Origin: Rhizobium aethiopicum
GTDB lineage: Bacteria; Pseudomonadota; Alphaproteobacteria; Rhizobiales; Rhizobiaceae
Reading direction: 5' to 3'
Assembly (NCBI RefSeq): GCF_900094625.1
Contig: NZ_FMAJ01000002.1
Location: 186,001-250,000, forward strand
Length of the DNA stretch: 64,000 nucleotides
Shown: positions 1 to 9,268 of the stretch, piece by piece
Layout of the letters: every line of letters starts with the position of its first letter
How positions within the stretch are numbered: the first letter of the stretch is position 1
The notes under the pieces: generated by a model
The model's input: the letters and a program-made list of their open reading frames with translations, nothing else
Databases searched by the model: none
Told to the model about the DNA's origin: nothing
Translations under genes and position numbers: made by a program

Positions 1-2
1 AT

Positions 3-470
3 TTCAACGCTGAAGCGCCAGAAAAGACCGGCGAGGAGATGGCGAAGAAGCTCTTCCGCGACGGCCGGCTTGCCGTCGAGTTCCCCAGGATCAGCGCCAA
101 ATCCGCGGTCTATGACTTCGATATGACGGGCAAGATCGAAGGCCGGGTCGACACCGAAAAGGACTATTCGATGGAGGCGACGATCCTTGCCCGCGATCTC
201 GACAAGACGATCGCGGCGGTTCAGGAGCTTGCCAAGACTGATCCCGATCTCAACCAGGTCTCCTTCGGCATCATGATGGTGAAGGGCTTCGCCAAGACCG
301 ATCCCGACGGCCGTTCGCGCTGGGATATCAGCGTCAGCCGCGATGGTTCCGTGGCGGTCAATGGCCAGCAGATCAAGGGACCGGACGGTCCGGAGGATCA
401 GGGGCTGGAGCCGGACCAGGAATCGGATCAAGGTCAGGAGGCGGAGCCTGCGCCGCCGCAGCAGCCCTGA
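3..470 (+). CDS. DUF2125-type protein, C-terminal part (5' end outside window)
   Basis: The reading frame is open from the first bases of the window, so this is the last 155 residues of a longer protein. The sequence has the beta-rich, repetitive look of the DUF2125 family found in Rhizobiales, which are usually secreted or envelope proteins of unknown role. The segment ends in a low-complexity acidic/proline-glutamine tail (many E, Q, D and P). No catalytic motif is visible. An internal ATG at 39 could start a shorter product, but the frame upstream of it codes equally well, so I read through it. A strong hairpin terminator follows. Family assignment is moderately sure; function unknown. Confidence 0.6.
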   Translation, partial: FNAEAPEKTGEEMAKKLFRDGRLAVEFPRISAKSAVYDFDMTGKIEGRVDTEKDYSMEATILARDLDKTIAAVQELAKTDPDLNQVSFGIMMVKGFAKTDPDGRSRWDISVSRDGSVAVNGQQIKGPDGPEDQGLEPDQESDQGQEAEPAPPQQP

Positions 471-495
471 GTGGTTTCAATTGGAATCAGAAATG

Positions 496-524
496 AAAGA
501 GGCCGGCCTTGTGCCGGCCTCTTT
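496..524 (+). terminator. Rho-independent terminator after the DUF2125 gene
   Basis: A 12-bp perfect stem (AAAGAGGCCGGC paired with GCCGGCCTCTTT) with a 5-nt loop lies 26 bp past the stop codon. The right arm ends in TTT, but there is no long U run, so termination strength is uncertain. Confidence 0.7.
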
Positions 525-679
525 GCGTCTGACGTCACGCTGCGTCAGCGAGACCAATGTTCGGCACGACGGCTTATTCCGGCTCCAGGAGCGCGGGTTA
601 GCGACCAATTGAGGGCCAACCATGATGCGCCTCGCCGGTATGCCCGATGGTACTGGTTCATCTAATGCGGAAATTGAAA

Positions 680-700
680 GAGCCGGTCGAATGCCGGCTC
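680..700 (-). terminator. Terminator of prs
   Basis: A 7-bp stem GAGCCGG/CCGGCTC (680-686 with 694-700) lies directly beyond the prs stop codon. On the minus strand it is followed by TTTCAATTT, giving a standard intrinsic terminator. Confidence 0.7.
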
Positions 701-703
701 ATT

Positions 704-1636
704 TTAATCGAAGAGGCTGGAGACGGACTCTTCCTGGCTCGTCCGGCTGATCGCTTCGCCGATCAGCGGGGCCGTGGTGACGATGCGGATATTGTGCGCA
801 GAAAGGACCGCTGTGGTCGGCTGGATCGAATCCGTGATCACGAGTTCGCGCAGTTTAGAGGAGGTGACGCGGGTGACCGCGCCGCCGGAGAGAACACCGT
901 GAGTAATATAGGCGGTGACGCTCGATGCGCCCTTGGCCAGCATCGCATCGGCGGCGTTGCAGAGCGTGCCGCCGGAATCGACGATGTCGTCGATCAGCAG
1001 ACAGTCCTTGCCGGTAACGTCGCCGATGATGTTCATGACTTCGGAATCACCAGGTCGATCGCGACGCTTGTCGACGATGGCAAGCAGACAGTCCAGGCGC
1101 TTGGCTAGCGCGCGGGCACGCACGACGCCACCGACATCAGGCGAGACGACCATGACGTTGCTGAGGTCATAGTGGCTCTTGATGTCGCGCGTCAGCACGG
1201 GCAGGGCGAAAAGGTTGTCTGTGGGTATGTCGAAGAAGCCCTGGATCTGACCCGCGTGGAGGTCGAGCGTCATGACGCGGTCGGCCCCAGCTTCGGTGAT
1301 GAGATTTGCCACCAGCTTGGCGGAGATCGGCGTGCGGCCGGAAGCGCGCCGGTCCTGGCGGGCATAACCGAAATAAGGAAGCACGGCAGTGATGCGGCGG
1401 GCCGATGAACGACGCATCGCGTCGATCATGATCAGCAGTTCCATCAGATGGTCATTGGCAGGAAAGGATGTAGGCTGGACGAGGAAAACGTCCTCACCGC
1501 GCACATTTTCCTGGATTTCGACGAAGATTTCCTGATCGGCAAACCTTCGGACACTGGCTCTCCCCAAGGGAACGTTGAGATAGTTGCAGATCGCTTCGGC
1601 GAGTTGCCGGTTCGAATTGCCTGCGAAAACCTTCAT
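704..1636 (-). CDS. prs: Ribose-phosphate pyrophosphokinase
   Basis: Makes PRPP from ribose 5-phosphate and ATP in the cytoplasm, feeding purine, pyrimidine, histidine, tryptophan and NAD synthesis. The 310-residue length matches bacterial class I enzymes. Visible landmarks are the ATP-binding [10 protein letters not shown] near residues 32-41, the YARQDR segment at 91-96, the [11 protein letters not shown] block at 125-135, and the PRPP-binding loop DDIVDSGGT at 216-224. The ATG start fits the conserved N terminus (KVFAGNSN). It stands alone between a DUF2125 gene and a lipoprotein gene, with its own terminator. Assignment is secure. Confidence 0.97.
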   Translation of the reverse strand: MKVFAGNSNRQLAEAICNYLNVPLGRASVRRFADQEIFVEIQENVRGEDVFLVQPTSFPANDHLMELLIMIDAMRRSSARRITAVLPYFGYARQDRRASGRTPISAKLVANLITEAGADRVMTLDLHAGQIQGFFDIPTDNLFALPVLTRDIKSHYDLSNVMVVSPDVGGVVRARALAKRLDCLLAIVDKRRDRPGDSEVMNIIGDVTGKDCLLIDDIVDSGGTLCNAADAMLAKGASSVTAYITHGVLSGGAVTRVTSSKLRELVITDSIQPTTAVLSAHNIRIVTTAPLIGEAISRTSQEESVSSLFD

Positions 1637-1741
1637 GTTGGTCCGCCTGTTATGCGCTGATAGCCGCGCTTTTTAGTCAGCTTCCCCGTGAATGCAAGGG
1701 CAAAGGCGCCACAGAGTTTCATATTTGCAAAAAGTTTGTGA

Positions 1742-2563
1742 CTAACCGCCCCGAGTTTGGCGCCAGGAGGTGAATTCCCCGATGGTTTTTGATGCGATCT
1801 GCTGCATCACTGAAGCCGGAACCCCCGTCCAGGGATCGGCTGCGGCCGTCGGTACGCTTTCCTGCCCCTGGATGCGGTGCATGCGGGCGCCGCCGCTGTC
1901 GAGAACATCCCAGACATAGACCACGGTTACCTTGCCGTCGTCGCTGAAGGCAGAGAGATAACCCTTGAGGATGTAATCGCTGCTCGTGTCGTTCGAGCTC
2001 TTGATGGAAAGGCCGTGTGCGCGCGCCTCGGCGCCGAGCTGGCGCGAGAGCGGAGTCACGGCCTGCACCGGCGCCCCGATGATCGGCAGGAAGCGCACCG
2101 TGTTACCGCGTGCAGAAGAGGCGCCGGGGGTGAGGGCGGCGGTCTGCTGCGGCTGCTGCGTGTCGGGCCGCTGGCCGGATTGTGTCGGAGACCCAGCGCC
2201 GGCGGTAGCCGGCGGCAGCGCCTGTCCCTCGATCGGGGCGGAGGCGGCGGGCGAGGAGGCGTTCCTCGACAGGGCGTCTGCCTGCTCCTGCATGGTGGTC
2301 GGCGGGGCACCGCTGCCGGGCCGATAGGTTCTCTGCGATTGATCATAGGCCGGATGATAGCCACTCGGCTGCGCGCTTCCGGCGAAAACCGGCTGGCGGG
2401 CGCCCGCCAGACGTTCTGCCTCGCCTTGCGTCACTGGGCTTGACGGCGGGGCCCCGGAGGAATCGCCGATGCCGACTTGCGGCGTCAGCGCGTCGGTGGT
2501 GTTGCAGGCGGTCAGCAGAGCCATGACGAACAGCAGCGTGGGCACAGTCGCAGCTCGCGTCAT
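1742..2563 (-). CDS. Putative lipoprotein of unknown function
   Basis: A 273-residue protein with a short hydrophobic signal ending in the lipobox LLTAC, the acylated cysteine being residue 20. This predicts an envelope lipoprotein. A long proline/serine/alanine/glutamine-rich linker (about residues 30-150) leads to a C-terminal globular part containing a strand-rich segment (SDYILKGYLSAFSDDGKVTVVYVWDV). No enzymatic motif is recognised. The start was set at ATG 2563, because the lipobox must be near the N terminus and a GGAAGGA ribosome site lies upstream. A longer frame begins 31 codons earlier but would bury the signal peptide. It is the likely last gene of the leftward lgt-midA-pgeF-M24 group. 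Confidence 0.7.
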   Translation of the reverse strand: MTRAATVPTLLFVMALLTACNTTDALTPQVGIGDSSGAPPSSPVTQGEAERLAGARQPVFAGSAQPSGYHPAYDQSQRTYRPGSGAPPTTMQEQADALSRNASSPAASAPIEGQALPPATAGAGSPTQSGQRPDTQQPQQTAALTPGASSARGNTVRFLPIIGAPVQAVTPLSRQLGAEARAHGLSIKSSNDTSSDYILKGYLSAFSDDGKVTVVYVWDVLDSGGARMHRIQGQESVPTAAADPWTGVPASVMQQIASKTIGEFTSWRQTRGG

Positions 2564-2665
2564 CCCGTGATCCGTCCTTCCCACAATCGTATCAGCCCAC
2601 CCGGATTTATGGGGGCGGGGGCGGCCCTCTGTCAATTCCGGATTCTCACCGGTCAATCCCGGTCT

Positions 2666-3817
2666 TCAAAGACCGATGAAATCGAGCGAATGACGGGAAA
2701 GTGCATGCGGCGCGTCCGCTGTCGTCAGATAGGTCTGTCCGAGCGTCATCGCCGTGCCCGTGTCGGAATCGGCAATGATCATGTGCACGAAGAGCGACAT
2801 GTTCGGCTCGATCGGCTGCGGATTGCCGACATGGAACATCTGGTGCTCCATCCAGGAGGGCGAGAAGCGGGCGCCGAGCGAATAACCGCAGGCATTCAGC
2901 CGGTGGCGGGCAAGGCCGCGCTCGTCCATGATCCTGGCATGCATGTCGAACACGTCGCCGAAGGTGTGACCGGGCTTCAGCACGGTCTCTATCGCCTCGA
3001 TGGTTTCGCGGCAGGCATTGTAGAGCTCACGGTGGCGTTGCATCGGCTCGCCGATGACGATCGTGCGCATCATGGCGGCGTGATAATGCGCGTAAGTGCC
3101 GGCCCATTCCAGCGTCAGCTGGTCGTTGGCGTCAAGCTTGCGGCGGCCGGCCTTGTAGCGGCAGAGCAGGGCATCGGCGCCGGAGCCGATGATGAACTCG
3201 TTGGCGGGATAGTCGCCGCCGCCGGAAAAGACCGCACCCTGCATGGCGGCGAGGATCTCGGCCTCGTCGGCGCCCGGTTTCGTCAGCCGGATTGCGGCGT
3301 CGAGGGCGTCGTCGGCGAGATCGGCGGCACGTTCGACATAGGCAACCTCTGTCGGGCTCTTGACGAGGCGCAGGCGGCTGACGAGGTAGGAGGCGTCGAC
3401 GATCTGGCCGAAGGTGGTCAATTGCGCGTCGAGCAGGCGAGCGACGCGGCCGGTCATGCCGTGCGTATCATACTCGACGCCGATGCGTGCGCCGAGCAGG
3501 TCCATCTCGACCATGAGGTTCTTCAGGTCGAGCGTCGGATCGGCATTGACCCTGTCGACCCAGATATGGACGTCGTCGAGAATCGAGGTGTGCTTGGCCT
3601 GGCGAAGATCGGCCGAGCGGGTGATCAGCGCCATGGTGCCGTCGCTCTTGACGATCAGCGTCTGGAAGAAGCAGTAGCCGAAAGTGTCGTAGCCGGTCAG
3701 CCAGTACATGCTTTCCTGAGCGAAGAGCAGCAGGGCGTCGAGCTTTTCTTCCTTCATCTTCTCGGTGAGACGCGCAAGCCGGCTAGCGAACTCGGCCTTT
3801 TCGAAGTGCAATGCCAT
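2666..3817 (-). CDS. M24-family (creatinase/prolidase fold) protein lacking a usual metal ligand
   Basis: A 383-residue pita-bread-fold protein: an N-terminal creatinase domain (about residues 10-150) and a C-terminal M24 domain. In metal-dependent prolidases the segment before MRT reads D-x-G...D-x-x-R-T. Here it is LEWAG...AMMRT, with Glu237 near the first ligand position and Ala248 where the second Asp is expected. That suggests a metal-independent creatinase-like hydrolase, or a relative of the ectoine hydrolase branch, rather than a true Xaa-Pro peptidase. I chose ATG 3817. A TTG at 3826 overlaps the pgeF stop (TTGA) but has the GGGAG ribosome site only 2 nt away. Translational coupling with pgeF is likely. 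Confidence 0.75.
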   Translation of the reverse strand: MALHFEKAEFASRLARLTEKMKEEKLDALLLFAQESMYWLTGYDTFGYCFFQTLIVKSDGTMALITRSADLRQAKHTSILDDVHIWVDRVNADPTLDLKNLMVEMDLLGARIGVEYDTHGMTGRVARLLDAQLTTFGQIVDASYLVSRLRLVKSPTEVAYVERAADLADDALDAAIRLTKPGADEAEILAAMQGAVFSGGGDYPANEFIIGSGADALLCRYKAGRRKLDANDQLTLEWAGTYAHYHAAMMRTIVIGEPMQRHRELYNACRETIEAIETVLKPGHTFGDVFDMHARIMDERGLARHRLNACGYSLGARFSPSWMEHQMFHVGNPQPIEPNMSLFVHMIIADSDTGTAMTLGQTYLTTADAPHALSRHSLDFIGL

Positions 3818-3822
3818 TCTGC

Positions 3823-4617
3823 TCAAGTCTCCCTGATTGATATCGCTGAAATCTGGCGGCCGTAATCCGGCTCTTTACGATGTGTCGTCCGCCGATAGGA
3901 AAAGAAGCGTTCGCTATCGGGATAGGTGCAGAGGCCGAGGCTTTCGGCGCGCACGCCGGTCCGGATCAGTCTGTCGAGCGTCAGCGCCGGCAGATCGAAC
4001 ATCGCGTGGCCGGGCGTTGCGGAGGGCCTGAAAAAGCGTTCGTAGCGGGGATTTTCGCTGACGAAGCGATCGACGAATTCCGGTCCGACCTCGTAACTTG
4101 CTTGACTGATCGAGGGGCCGAGGCAGGCGACGATGCTGTCGCGGCTGGCGCCCAGCGCTTCCATGGCGGCGATGGTGTTTTCGAGCACGCCGGTCAGCGC
4201 CCCCTTCCAGCCGGCATGGGCGGCGCCGATGACGCGACTTTCGGGGTCGGCAAAGAGGATCGGGCCGCAATCGGCGGCCAGCACGCCAAGCGCAATGCCA
4301 GGAACCGCAGTCACCATCGCATCCGCATCGGGGCGGGCGCCGTCGTAATCGGCGCCGATCGCTACCACGTCGGGCGAATGCACCTGATGAACGGTTGCCA
4401 GCCGCTCGAGCGGCAGATCGAACCAGGCGGCGACACGGCGGCGGTTTTCGATGACATTGCCGCGCTCGTCGCCGGAGCCGAGGCCAACATTCAGGCCGCG
4501 ATAAATCCCTTCGGAAACGCCGCCGGCCCGGGTGAAATAACCGTGGCGGATGGTGCCGCCCGTCGCTTCGTTCAGCAGCGCGCTTTCGATCGGTGCGGGA
4601 GAGGCCGCGTCCTGCAT
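3823..4617 (-). CDS. pgeF: Polyphenol oxidase/laccase-domain protein PgeF (YfiH family)
   Basis: YfiH/PgeF proteins are purine-nucleoside-active enzymes that also act as peptidoglycan editing factors, removing wrongly incorporated L-Ser from muropeptide precursors in E. coli. The 264-residue sequence shows the family metal ligands: HQVHSPDV near residue 80, ADCGPILF with the conserved Cys, and AHAGWKG with the second His. The N terminus has the typical HGYFTRAGGVSEG block. ATG 4617 was chosen because a GGA ribosome site sits 7 nt upstream and the conserved part begins soon after; a longer frame would add 17 residues. It lies between midA and the M24 gene in the leftward operon, and its 5' end is separated from midA by about 110 bp. 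Confidence 0.88.
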   Translation of the reverse strand: MQDAASPAPIESALLNEATGGTIRHGYFTRAGGVSEGIYRGLNVGLGSGDERGNVIENRRRVAAWFDLPLERLATVHQVHSPDVVAIGADYDGARPDADAMVTAVPGIALGVLAADCGPILFADPESRVIGAAHAGWKGALTGVLENTIAAMEALGASRDSIVACLGPSISQASYEVGPEFVDRFVSENPRYERFFRPSATPGHAMFDLPALTLDRLIRTGVRAESLGLCTYPDSERFFSYRRTTHRKEPDYGRQISAISIRET

Positions 4618-4728
4618 CTGTGATTCCGGGGTTTTCAAAGGGGTTGTATCATCCCGCGCGCATCGCACCGGCGGCGCGCGTCAAGTTTTTGCTTCGCGGG
4701 GAATGTTGGCCCAGCCGCGTGCGCCCTG

Positions 4729-5829
4729 TCAATCCACCGGACGAAAGGGCATGAGATCGACGGCGGGGTGGGAGACCGCGATGACCTTGAAGAGTTCGCC
4801 CATCCGGCCTTCACCAGCGCCGGCAAGCCTGTCGACCGCCGTCTGTATGACCTGCTGTGTCTGCGGCTCGCGGTCTTTTCCGAGGGCGGCGGCGCGCTCG
4901 AGGATGCCGAGGCCGGTCAGGAAATCGCCCTGGTGCAGGGCACCGTTCAGATGAAGTCCGGCTGCGAGCGCCGTTTCGGCGAGCTGCTGGAAATCGACAT
5001 GGCTCGTCAAGTCGGCTTCGCCGGGATGCGCGAGCGGCGGGTCGAATTCATGCATGCGCACGGCCTGCAGCGTGTCGCCAAAACCGGTGACGAGGTGGCC
5101 GTAGTCGATCGCGAGCGCCGTGCCGCCGAAGGCAAGCAGCCGCTCGCAGATCGCCATCATCACGGCTTGGCGGGCGGGCGAGATCTCGAAGAGCGTGCCG
5201 AGCGGCAGGTTCTGCACCAGTTCGGGCAGCAGCGCCGGATCAAGGCCAGCGACGCCGGCGGCGAAGGTCAGCTCGCCGTTGGCATCGAGCCCGACCATTC
5301 GCTCGCGAAAACCGGTCTGGGTGCGGATGAACTGGCGGATCGGAATCGCGTCGAACAACTCATTGGCGGCAATGAGGGTAAAGCCCGACGGCACCTCGTC
5401 GAAGCCGTCGTGCCAGGCGGTCTTTTCGCCAAAGGACTCGAGTGTCTGACTCTGGACGTCGCGCAGGCGCTCGCTGGTTTCGACGAGATGCACGCTCATC
5501 GTATCGAAAAGCGGCGGTGCGATGCGTGCGATGACACGCAGCATGTCCGCCATCATCGTGCCGCGGCCCGGACCGATCTCGACCAGGCGGACGCTGGCTG
5601 GGGTGCCGTGGCGCTGCCAGGCATGGACGATGAAGACGCCGATCATCTCGCCGAATATCTGGCTGACTTCGGGCGCGGTGACGAAATCGCCTGCGCGGCC
5701 GAAGGGCTCGCGGGTGCGGTAATAGCCGTGCTCGGGGTCGGCGAGGCAGAGCGAGAAATAGTCGGTGACGCTGATAGGGCCGTTGGCCTGGATGATTGCC
5801 TTGATCTTTTCGCCTAAAGCGGTGGTCAT
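4729..5829 (-). CDS. SAM-dependent methyltransferase, MidA/NDUFAF7 family
   Basis: A 366-residue class I methyltransferase. The opening segment VTDYFSLCLADPEHGYY...FGRAGDFVTAPEVSQIFGEM is the signature of the MidA/NDUFAF7 family, whose mitochondrial member methylates an arginine of complex I subunit NDUFS2. The SAM-binding glycine motif VEIGPGRGTMM lies near residue 82, and the LIAANELFDAIPIRQF block is also typical. Bacterial targets are not established. The gene begins 19 bp after lgt on the same strand, so both are probably co-transcribed. Confidence 0.88.
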   Translation of the reverse strand: MTTALGEKIKAIIQANGPISVTDYFSLCLADPEHGYYRTREPFGRAGDFVTAPEVSQIFGEMIGVFIVHAWQRHGTPASVRLVEIGPGRGTMMADMLRVIARIAPPLFDTMSVHLVETSERLRDVQSQTLESFGEKTAWHDGFDEVPSGFTLIAANELFDAIPIRQFIRTQTGFRERMVGLDANGELTFAAGVAGLDPALLPELVQNLPLGTLFEISPARQAVMMAICERLLAFGGTALAIDYGHLVTGFGDTLQAVRMHEFDPPLAHPGEADLTSHVDFQQLAETALAAGLHLNGALHQGDFLTGLGILERAAALGKDREPQTQQVIQTAVDRLAGAGEGRMGELFKVIAVSHPAVDLMPFRPVD

Positions 5830-5848
5830 GTCGCGCCTCCTGCCTTTG

Positions 5849-6697
5849 TCAGAGCTGCGGCGCAGCCTGGCGGCGGGCTCTGAGGATCGCCCAGAGGCCG
5901 AGCAGGATCATCGGAGAGGAGAGGACCATCCCCATGGTAAGCCAGTTGGTGCCGAGGAGATAGCCGAGCTGGGCGTCCGGCTCGCGGAAGAACTCGACGA
6001 AGATGCGCGACAGCGCATAACCGCAGACGAAAACGCCGGTGATGAAGCCGGGGCTTTTCAATGCGCGCATGCCGTAGACGAGGGCGGCCAGCACCAGCAG
6101 CAGGACGATGCCTTCGAGGCCGGCCTCGTAGAGTTGGCTCGGATGGCGGGCGAAGGGACCGCCGGTCGGGAAGACCACGGCCCAGGGCACGTCGGTCAAC
6201 CGGCCCCAGAGCTCGCCATTGATGAAATTGGCGATGCGGCCGAAGAACAGGCCGAAGGGAACGACGGCGGCGACGATGTCGAACAGGCTCCAGATCGGGA
6301 TGGCATGGCGGCGGGCAAAGATGATCATGGCGATCGTCGTGCCGGTCAGGCCGCCGTGGAAGGACATGCCGCCGTTCCAGATCTGGACCGCGCGGATGGG
6401 ATCGCGCAGGACGGCAGAGAGGTCATAGAAGAAGATATAACCGAGACGGCCACCGAGGACGACGCCGAGGGCTGCCCAGACGATGAAATCGTCGACCTGC
6501 GTCTTCGTTATCGGCGATGTATTGCCCGGCCAGAGACTGTCATTGGCGGCGAGGCGGCGCGCATAGGCCCAGCCGAGCAGGATGCCGGCGACGTAAGCCA
6601 GACCGTACCAGTGAATCGCCAACGGACCGAGCGAAAAAGCGATCGGATCGATGTCAGGGAAAGGCATGATGGCAAGGAGATTGGCTGCTGTCGGCAA
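5849..6697 (-). CDS. lgt: Prolipoprotein diacylglyceryl transferase
   Basis: Transfers diacylglycerol from phosphatidylglycerol to the lipobox cysteine of prolipoproteins in the inner membrane. The sequence shows multiple membrane spans, the conserved GGMSFHGGL segment, and the Lgt signature [15 protein letters not shown], followed by [10 protein letters not shown]. Length (272-282 residues) is normal. The longer TTG start (6697) has a GGATGGG ribosome site 6 nt away. An ATG ten codons further in (6667) has no obvious ribosome site, so I keep the TTG with reservation. It is first of the leftward group lgt-midA-pgeF-M24, and reads divergently from ubiK. Confidence 0.95.
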   Translation of the reverse strand: MPTAANLLAIMPFPDIDPIAFSLGPLAIHWYGLAYVAGILLGWAYARRLAANDSLWPGNTSPITKTQVDDFIVWAALGVVLGGRLGYIFFYDLSAVLRDPIRAVQIWNGGMSFHGGLTGTTIAMIIFARRHAIPIWSLFDIVAAVVPFGLFFGRIANFINGELWGRLTDVPWAVVFPTGGPFARHPSQLYEAGLEGIVLLLVLAALVYGMRALKSPGFITGVFVCGYALSRIFVEFFREPDAQLGYLLGTNWLTMGMVLSSPMILLGLWAILRARRQAAPQL

Positions 6698-6900
6698 GGT
6701 TTTCCCATCCGTTGAGGTCGGCGGAACATGCCGCCGCGATCCCGGACGGTCAAGTGCATTGTTCGTGATCGCTCGTCCGTTACCTGCGTCCGGACAAGGC
6801 TATCCCGCGCAAAGCGCTTGCATCGGGGGTGGCGAAGCCCTACCTCAATCTGCGAGGCCCTGAAGGGCTGAATTCACCTACGTGAAGGGAGAAAAACGCC

Positions 6901-7161
6901 ATGACGACCGGAACGAACCGCATCATGGACGAGTTCGCCAAGCTAATGACCGATGCGGCCGGCGCCGCCCAAGGCGTCCGCAAGGAGATCGAGACCGCTT
7001 TCAACGCCCAGGCCGAGCGTTGGCTGAACAGCATGGACGTCGTCAAGCGCGAGGAATTCGAGGCCGTGCGCGAGATGGCGATCAAGGCGCGTGACGAGAA
7101 CGAGGCGCTTGCGGCCCGCATCGCCGTGCTCGAAGCAAAGCTCACCGGCGAAGGCCACTAA
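6901..7161 (+). CDS. ubiK: UbiK/BMFP-family accessory factor
   Basis: An 86-residue, strongly helical protein of the membrane fusogenic/BMFP family (formerly DUF526). The E. coli member UbiK (YqiC) assists ubiquinone biosynthesis under aerobic conditions. It shows an amphipathic N-terminal helix (MDEFAKLMTDAAGAAQGVRKE) and a C-terminal coiled coil (REEFEAVREMAIKARDENEALAARIAVLEAKL), the hallmark arrangement. The start is preceded by AAGGGAGAAA. It diverges from lgt. Family membership is clear; the functional name is by analogy. Confidence 0.85.
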   Translation: MTTGTNRIMDEFAKLMTDAAGAAQGVRKEIETAFNAQAERWLNSMDVVKREEFEAVREMAIKARDENEALAARIAVLEAKLTGEGH

Positions 7162-7178
7162 AGTCCGATATGACGCGA

Positions 7179-7211
7179 GACGCGGCATGGTCTCATTGCC
7201 CATGCCGCGTC
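7179..7211 (+). terminator. Hairpin after ubiK
   Basis: A 12-bp perfect stem (GACGCGGCATGG with CCATGCCGCGTC) and 9-nt loop lie 18 bp past the ubiK stop. No U tract follows, so it may be only a stabilising or weak terminator. The rest of the 7162-7548 interval is comparatively AT-rich and shows no gene I can support; it must hold the ybjN-like promoter. Confidence 0.5.
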
Positions 7212-7548
7212 GTCACAAAAAATTCAGGTGAGTTTTCCACCTGTGGACACTGCCAAAAAAGCCAATGTGCAGAGTCGTTTAATCTCCCTTCTGAATTGAG
7301 TTTCGAAGTGCTTTCCACAGCAGGTCTGCCCTATTTTCCCTTCTGGGGGCTGGCAGGTGGCAAGGGTCATTATACACTGATTTTAAATGATGATTCGAAG
7401 CGACTTGGTAAGCTCCGGGCAGGTTATCTGCGTTAAGTCTGGCAGCGGTTCAACGATCATCCGAGTGGTGGTTCCGGTATTTGCGTGTGTCTTTCTTGTG
7501 TCTGAGTACCAAGTTAGGTCGCATTCGTTCCGGTCAAGAAGGTGCTGC

Positions 7549-8049
7549 ATGAACCTGATGGAATTGGAAGTCGAGCGTCAGTCGAACCCGGTCGATATGA
7601 TCGAGTACGTGGCCTCCAACAATGACTGGTCGTTCGAACGGTCCGGCGAGGACGAGATCGCGATGACGGTCGAAGGCCGCTGGGCGGACTACCATATCTC
7701 CTTCTCCTGGATGGAGGAATTCGAGGCGTTGCATCTCGGCTGCGCCTTCGACATCAAGGTGCCCGACATCAGGGTCAATGAGGTGGTCAAGCTACTCTCG
7801 GCGATCAATGGGCAAGTGTTGATGGGGCATTTCGACCTCTGGCGCCAGGAAGATGTCGTCATCTTCCGCCAGTCGCTGCTGCTTGCCGGCGGCGCGGAGC
7901 CGACCAACCGTCAGGTAGAGGTGCTGCTTTCCAGCGCGCTCGATACCTGCGAGGCCTATTTCCAGGCATTCCAGTTCGTCGTCTGGTCCGGCATGGACGC
8001 GACGAAAGCGATGGAAGCGGTGCTGTTCGAAACGGTCGGCGAGGCATAA
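7549..8049 (+). CDS. YbjN-domain protein
   Basis: A 166-residue protein of the YbjN family, which resembles type III secretion chaperones in fold and is linked to stress sensitivity in enterics. Recognisable features are the opening NPVDMIEYVASNNDWSFER, an alternating-strand region with SFSWMEEFEALHLGCAFD, and a long C-terminal helical part. ATG 7549 follows an AAGAAGG ribosome site; a frame open further upstream reads through poorly coding sequence. It ends 2 bp before proC, an arrangement suggesting co-transcription and possibly coupled translation. Confidence 0.8.
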   Translation: MNLMELEVERQSNPVDMIEYVASNNDWSFERSGEDEIAMTVEGRWADYHISFSWMEEFEALHLGCAFDIKVPDIRVNEVVKLLSAINGQVLMGHFDLWRQEDVVIFRQSLLLAGGAEPTNRQVEVLLSSALDTCEAYFQAFQFVVWSGMDATKAMEAVLFETVGEA

Positions 8050-8051
8050 AA

Positions 8052-8879
8052 ATGCCGGCAAGCGCCTTCTCCTCTAAAAATCCCGTGGTGTTGATCGGCG
8101 CCGGAAACATGGGCGGAGCGATGCTCTCCGGCTGGCTGAAAAGCGGCGTTCCGGGCTCTGCCGTCGTCGTCGTCGATCCCGGCCCGACGCAGGCAATGCT
8201 GGCGACGATCGGCGATGCGGGAGCGACGCATCTCACTGCTCTGCCGGCAAAGTTGAAGGCGGGAGTGCTGTTCCTTGCGGTCAAGCCGCAGGTGATGGAG
8301 ACGGTGCTGCCAGCGTTGAAGAGCGCTGTCGGACCGGAAACGGTCGTCGTCTCGGTCGCCGCCGGCAAGACACTCGGTTTTCTCGAAAAACATCTGGGCC
8401 AAGCCGCCATGGTGCGCGCCATGCCGAATACGCCAGCCATGGTCGGACGCGGCGTCACCGGCGCCTTCGCCAATGCGGCGGTCAGCGATCGGCAGCGCGA
8501 GCGCGTCCATGCGCTTTTGAAGGTTTCGGGGCCGGTCGAATGGGTGCCTGAGGAGGCCGATATCGATGCCGTGACCGCGCTTTCGGGCAGCGGTCCGGCC
8601 TATGTCTTTTATCTCGTGGAATGTATGGCAGAAGCAGGCCGTAAACTCGGCCTGCAGGCGGACCTCGCCATGCGTCTTGCGCGGGAAACTGTCGCGGGGG
8701 CTGGTGAGCTTTTGCACCAGTCCCCCGACGAAGCTTCGCGGTTGCGGCAGAACGTGACTTCTCCCGGCGGCACGACGGCGGCAGCGCTTGCCGTTCTCAT
8801 GGCTGACGACGGCATGCAGCCTCTGTTCGACGCTGCCCTGGCGGCGGCGCGCAAGCGGGCCGAGGAACTGGCCGGCTGA
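8052..8879 (+). CDS. proC: Pyrroline-5-carboxylate reductase
   Basis: Catalyses the last step of proline synthesis, NAD(P)H reduction of pyrroline-5-carboxylate. The N-terminal Rossmann motif is VVLIGAGNMGGAML (about residues 11-24). The C-terminal dimerisation/catalytic region includes MPNTPAMVGRGVTG, the ALSGSGPAYVFYL block and the family signature near NVTSPGGTTAAAL. The 275-residue length is normal. It sits between ybjN-like and csaA in a compact rightward cluster. Confidence 0.96.
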   Translation: MPASAFSSKNPVVLIGAGNMGGAMLSGWLKSGVPGSAVVVVDPGPTQAMLATIGDAGATHLTALPAKLKAGVLFLAVKPQVMETVLPALKSAVGPETVVVSVAAGKTLGFLEKHLGQAAMVRAMPNTPAMVGRGVTGAFANAAVSDRQRERVHALLKVSGPVEWVPEEADIDAVTALSGSGPAYVFYLVECMAEAGRKLGLQADLAMRLARETVAGAGELLHQSPDEASRLRQNVTSPGGTTAAALAVLMADDGMQPLFDAALAAARKRAEELAG

Positions 8880-8890
8880 GGGAGATCCGC

Positions 8891-9232
8891 ATGGCCGAAG
8901 AGATCACCTACGCCGATTTCGAGCGTGTCGACATCCGCGTCGGCACGGTCATCGAGGCCAGTCCCTTTCCGGAAGCGCGCAAGCCGGCATACAAGCTGGT
9001 CATCGATTTCGGCCCCGAGATCGGCGTCAAGAAATCCTCGGCGCAGATCACCGTGCACTATACGCCGGAAAGCTTGATCGGCCGGCAGGTGCTCGGCGTC
9101 GTCAATTTCCCGCCACGGCAGATCGGGCCGGTTCGCTCGGAGGTGCTGACGCTGGGATTCGAGGACGAGAATGGCGCTATCGTTCTTGCAGCGGTCGAGC
9201 AGCCGGTGCCGAACGGCAGGAAGATGATGTGA
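8891..9232 (+). CDS. csaA: CsaA-type tRNA-binding/chaperone protein
   Basis: A 113-residue single OB-fold protein with the EMAP-II/tRNA-binding layout: DFERVDIRVGTVIEASPFPEARKPAYKL at the start, then KSSAQIT and VLGVVNFPPRQIGPVRSEVL. CsaA homologues bind tRNA and in Bacillus act in protein export as a SecA/precursor-binding chaperone. Starts 11 bp after proC behind a GGGAGATCC ribosome site, so probably in the same transcript. Confidence 0.85.
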   Translation: MAEEITYADFERVDIRVGTVIEASPFPEARKPAYKLVIDFGPEIGVKKSSAQITVHYTPESLIGRQVLGVVNFPPRQIGPVRSEVLTLGFEDENGAIVLAAVEQPVPNGRKMM

Positions 9233-9268
9233 GCGCAGGCTCTATTGGTTGGTCGACAAACTCTCCTC

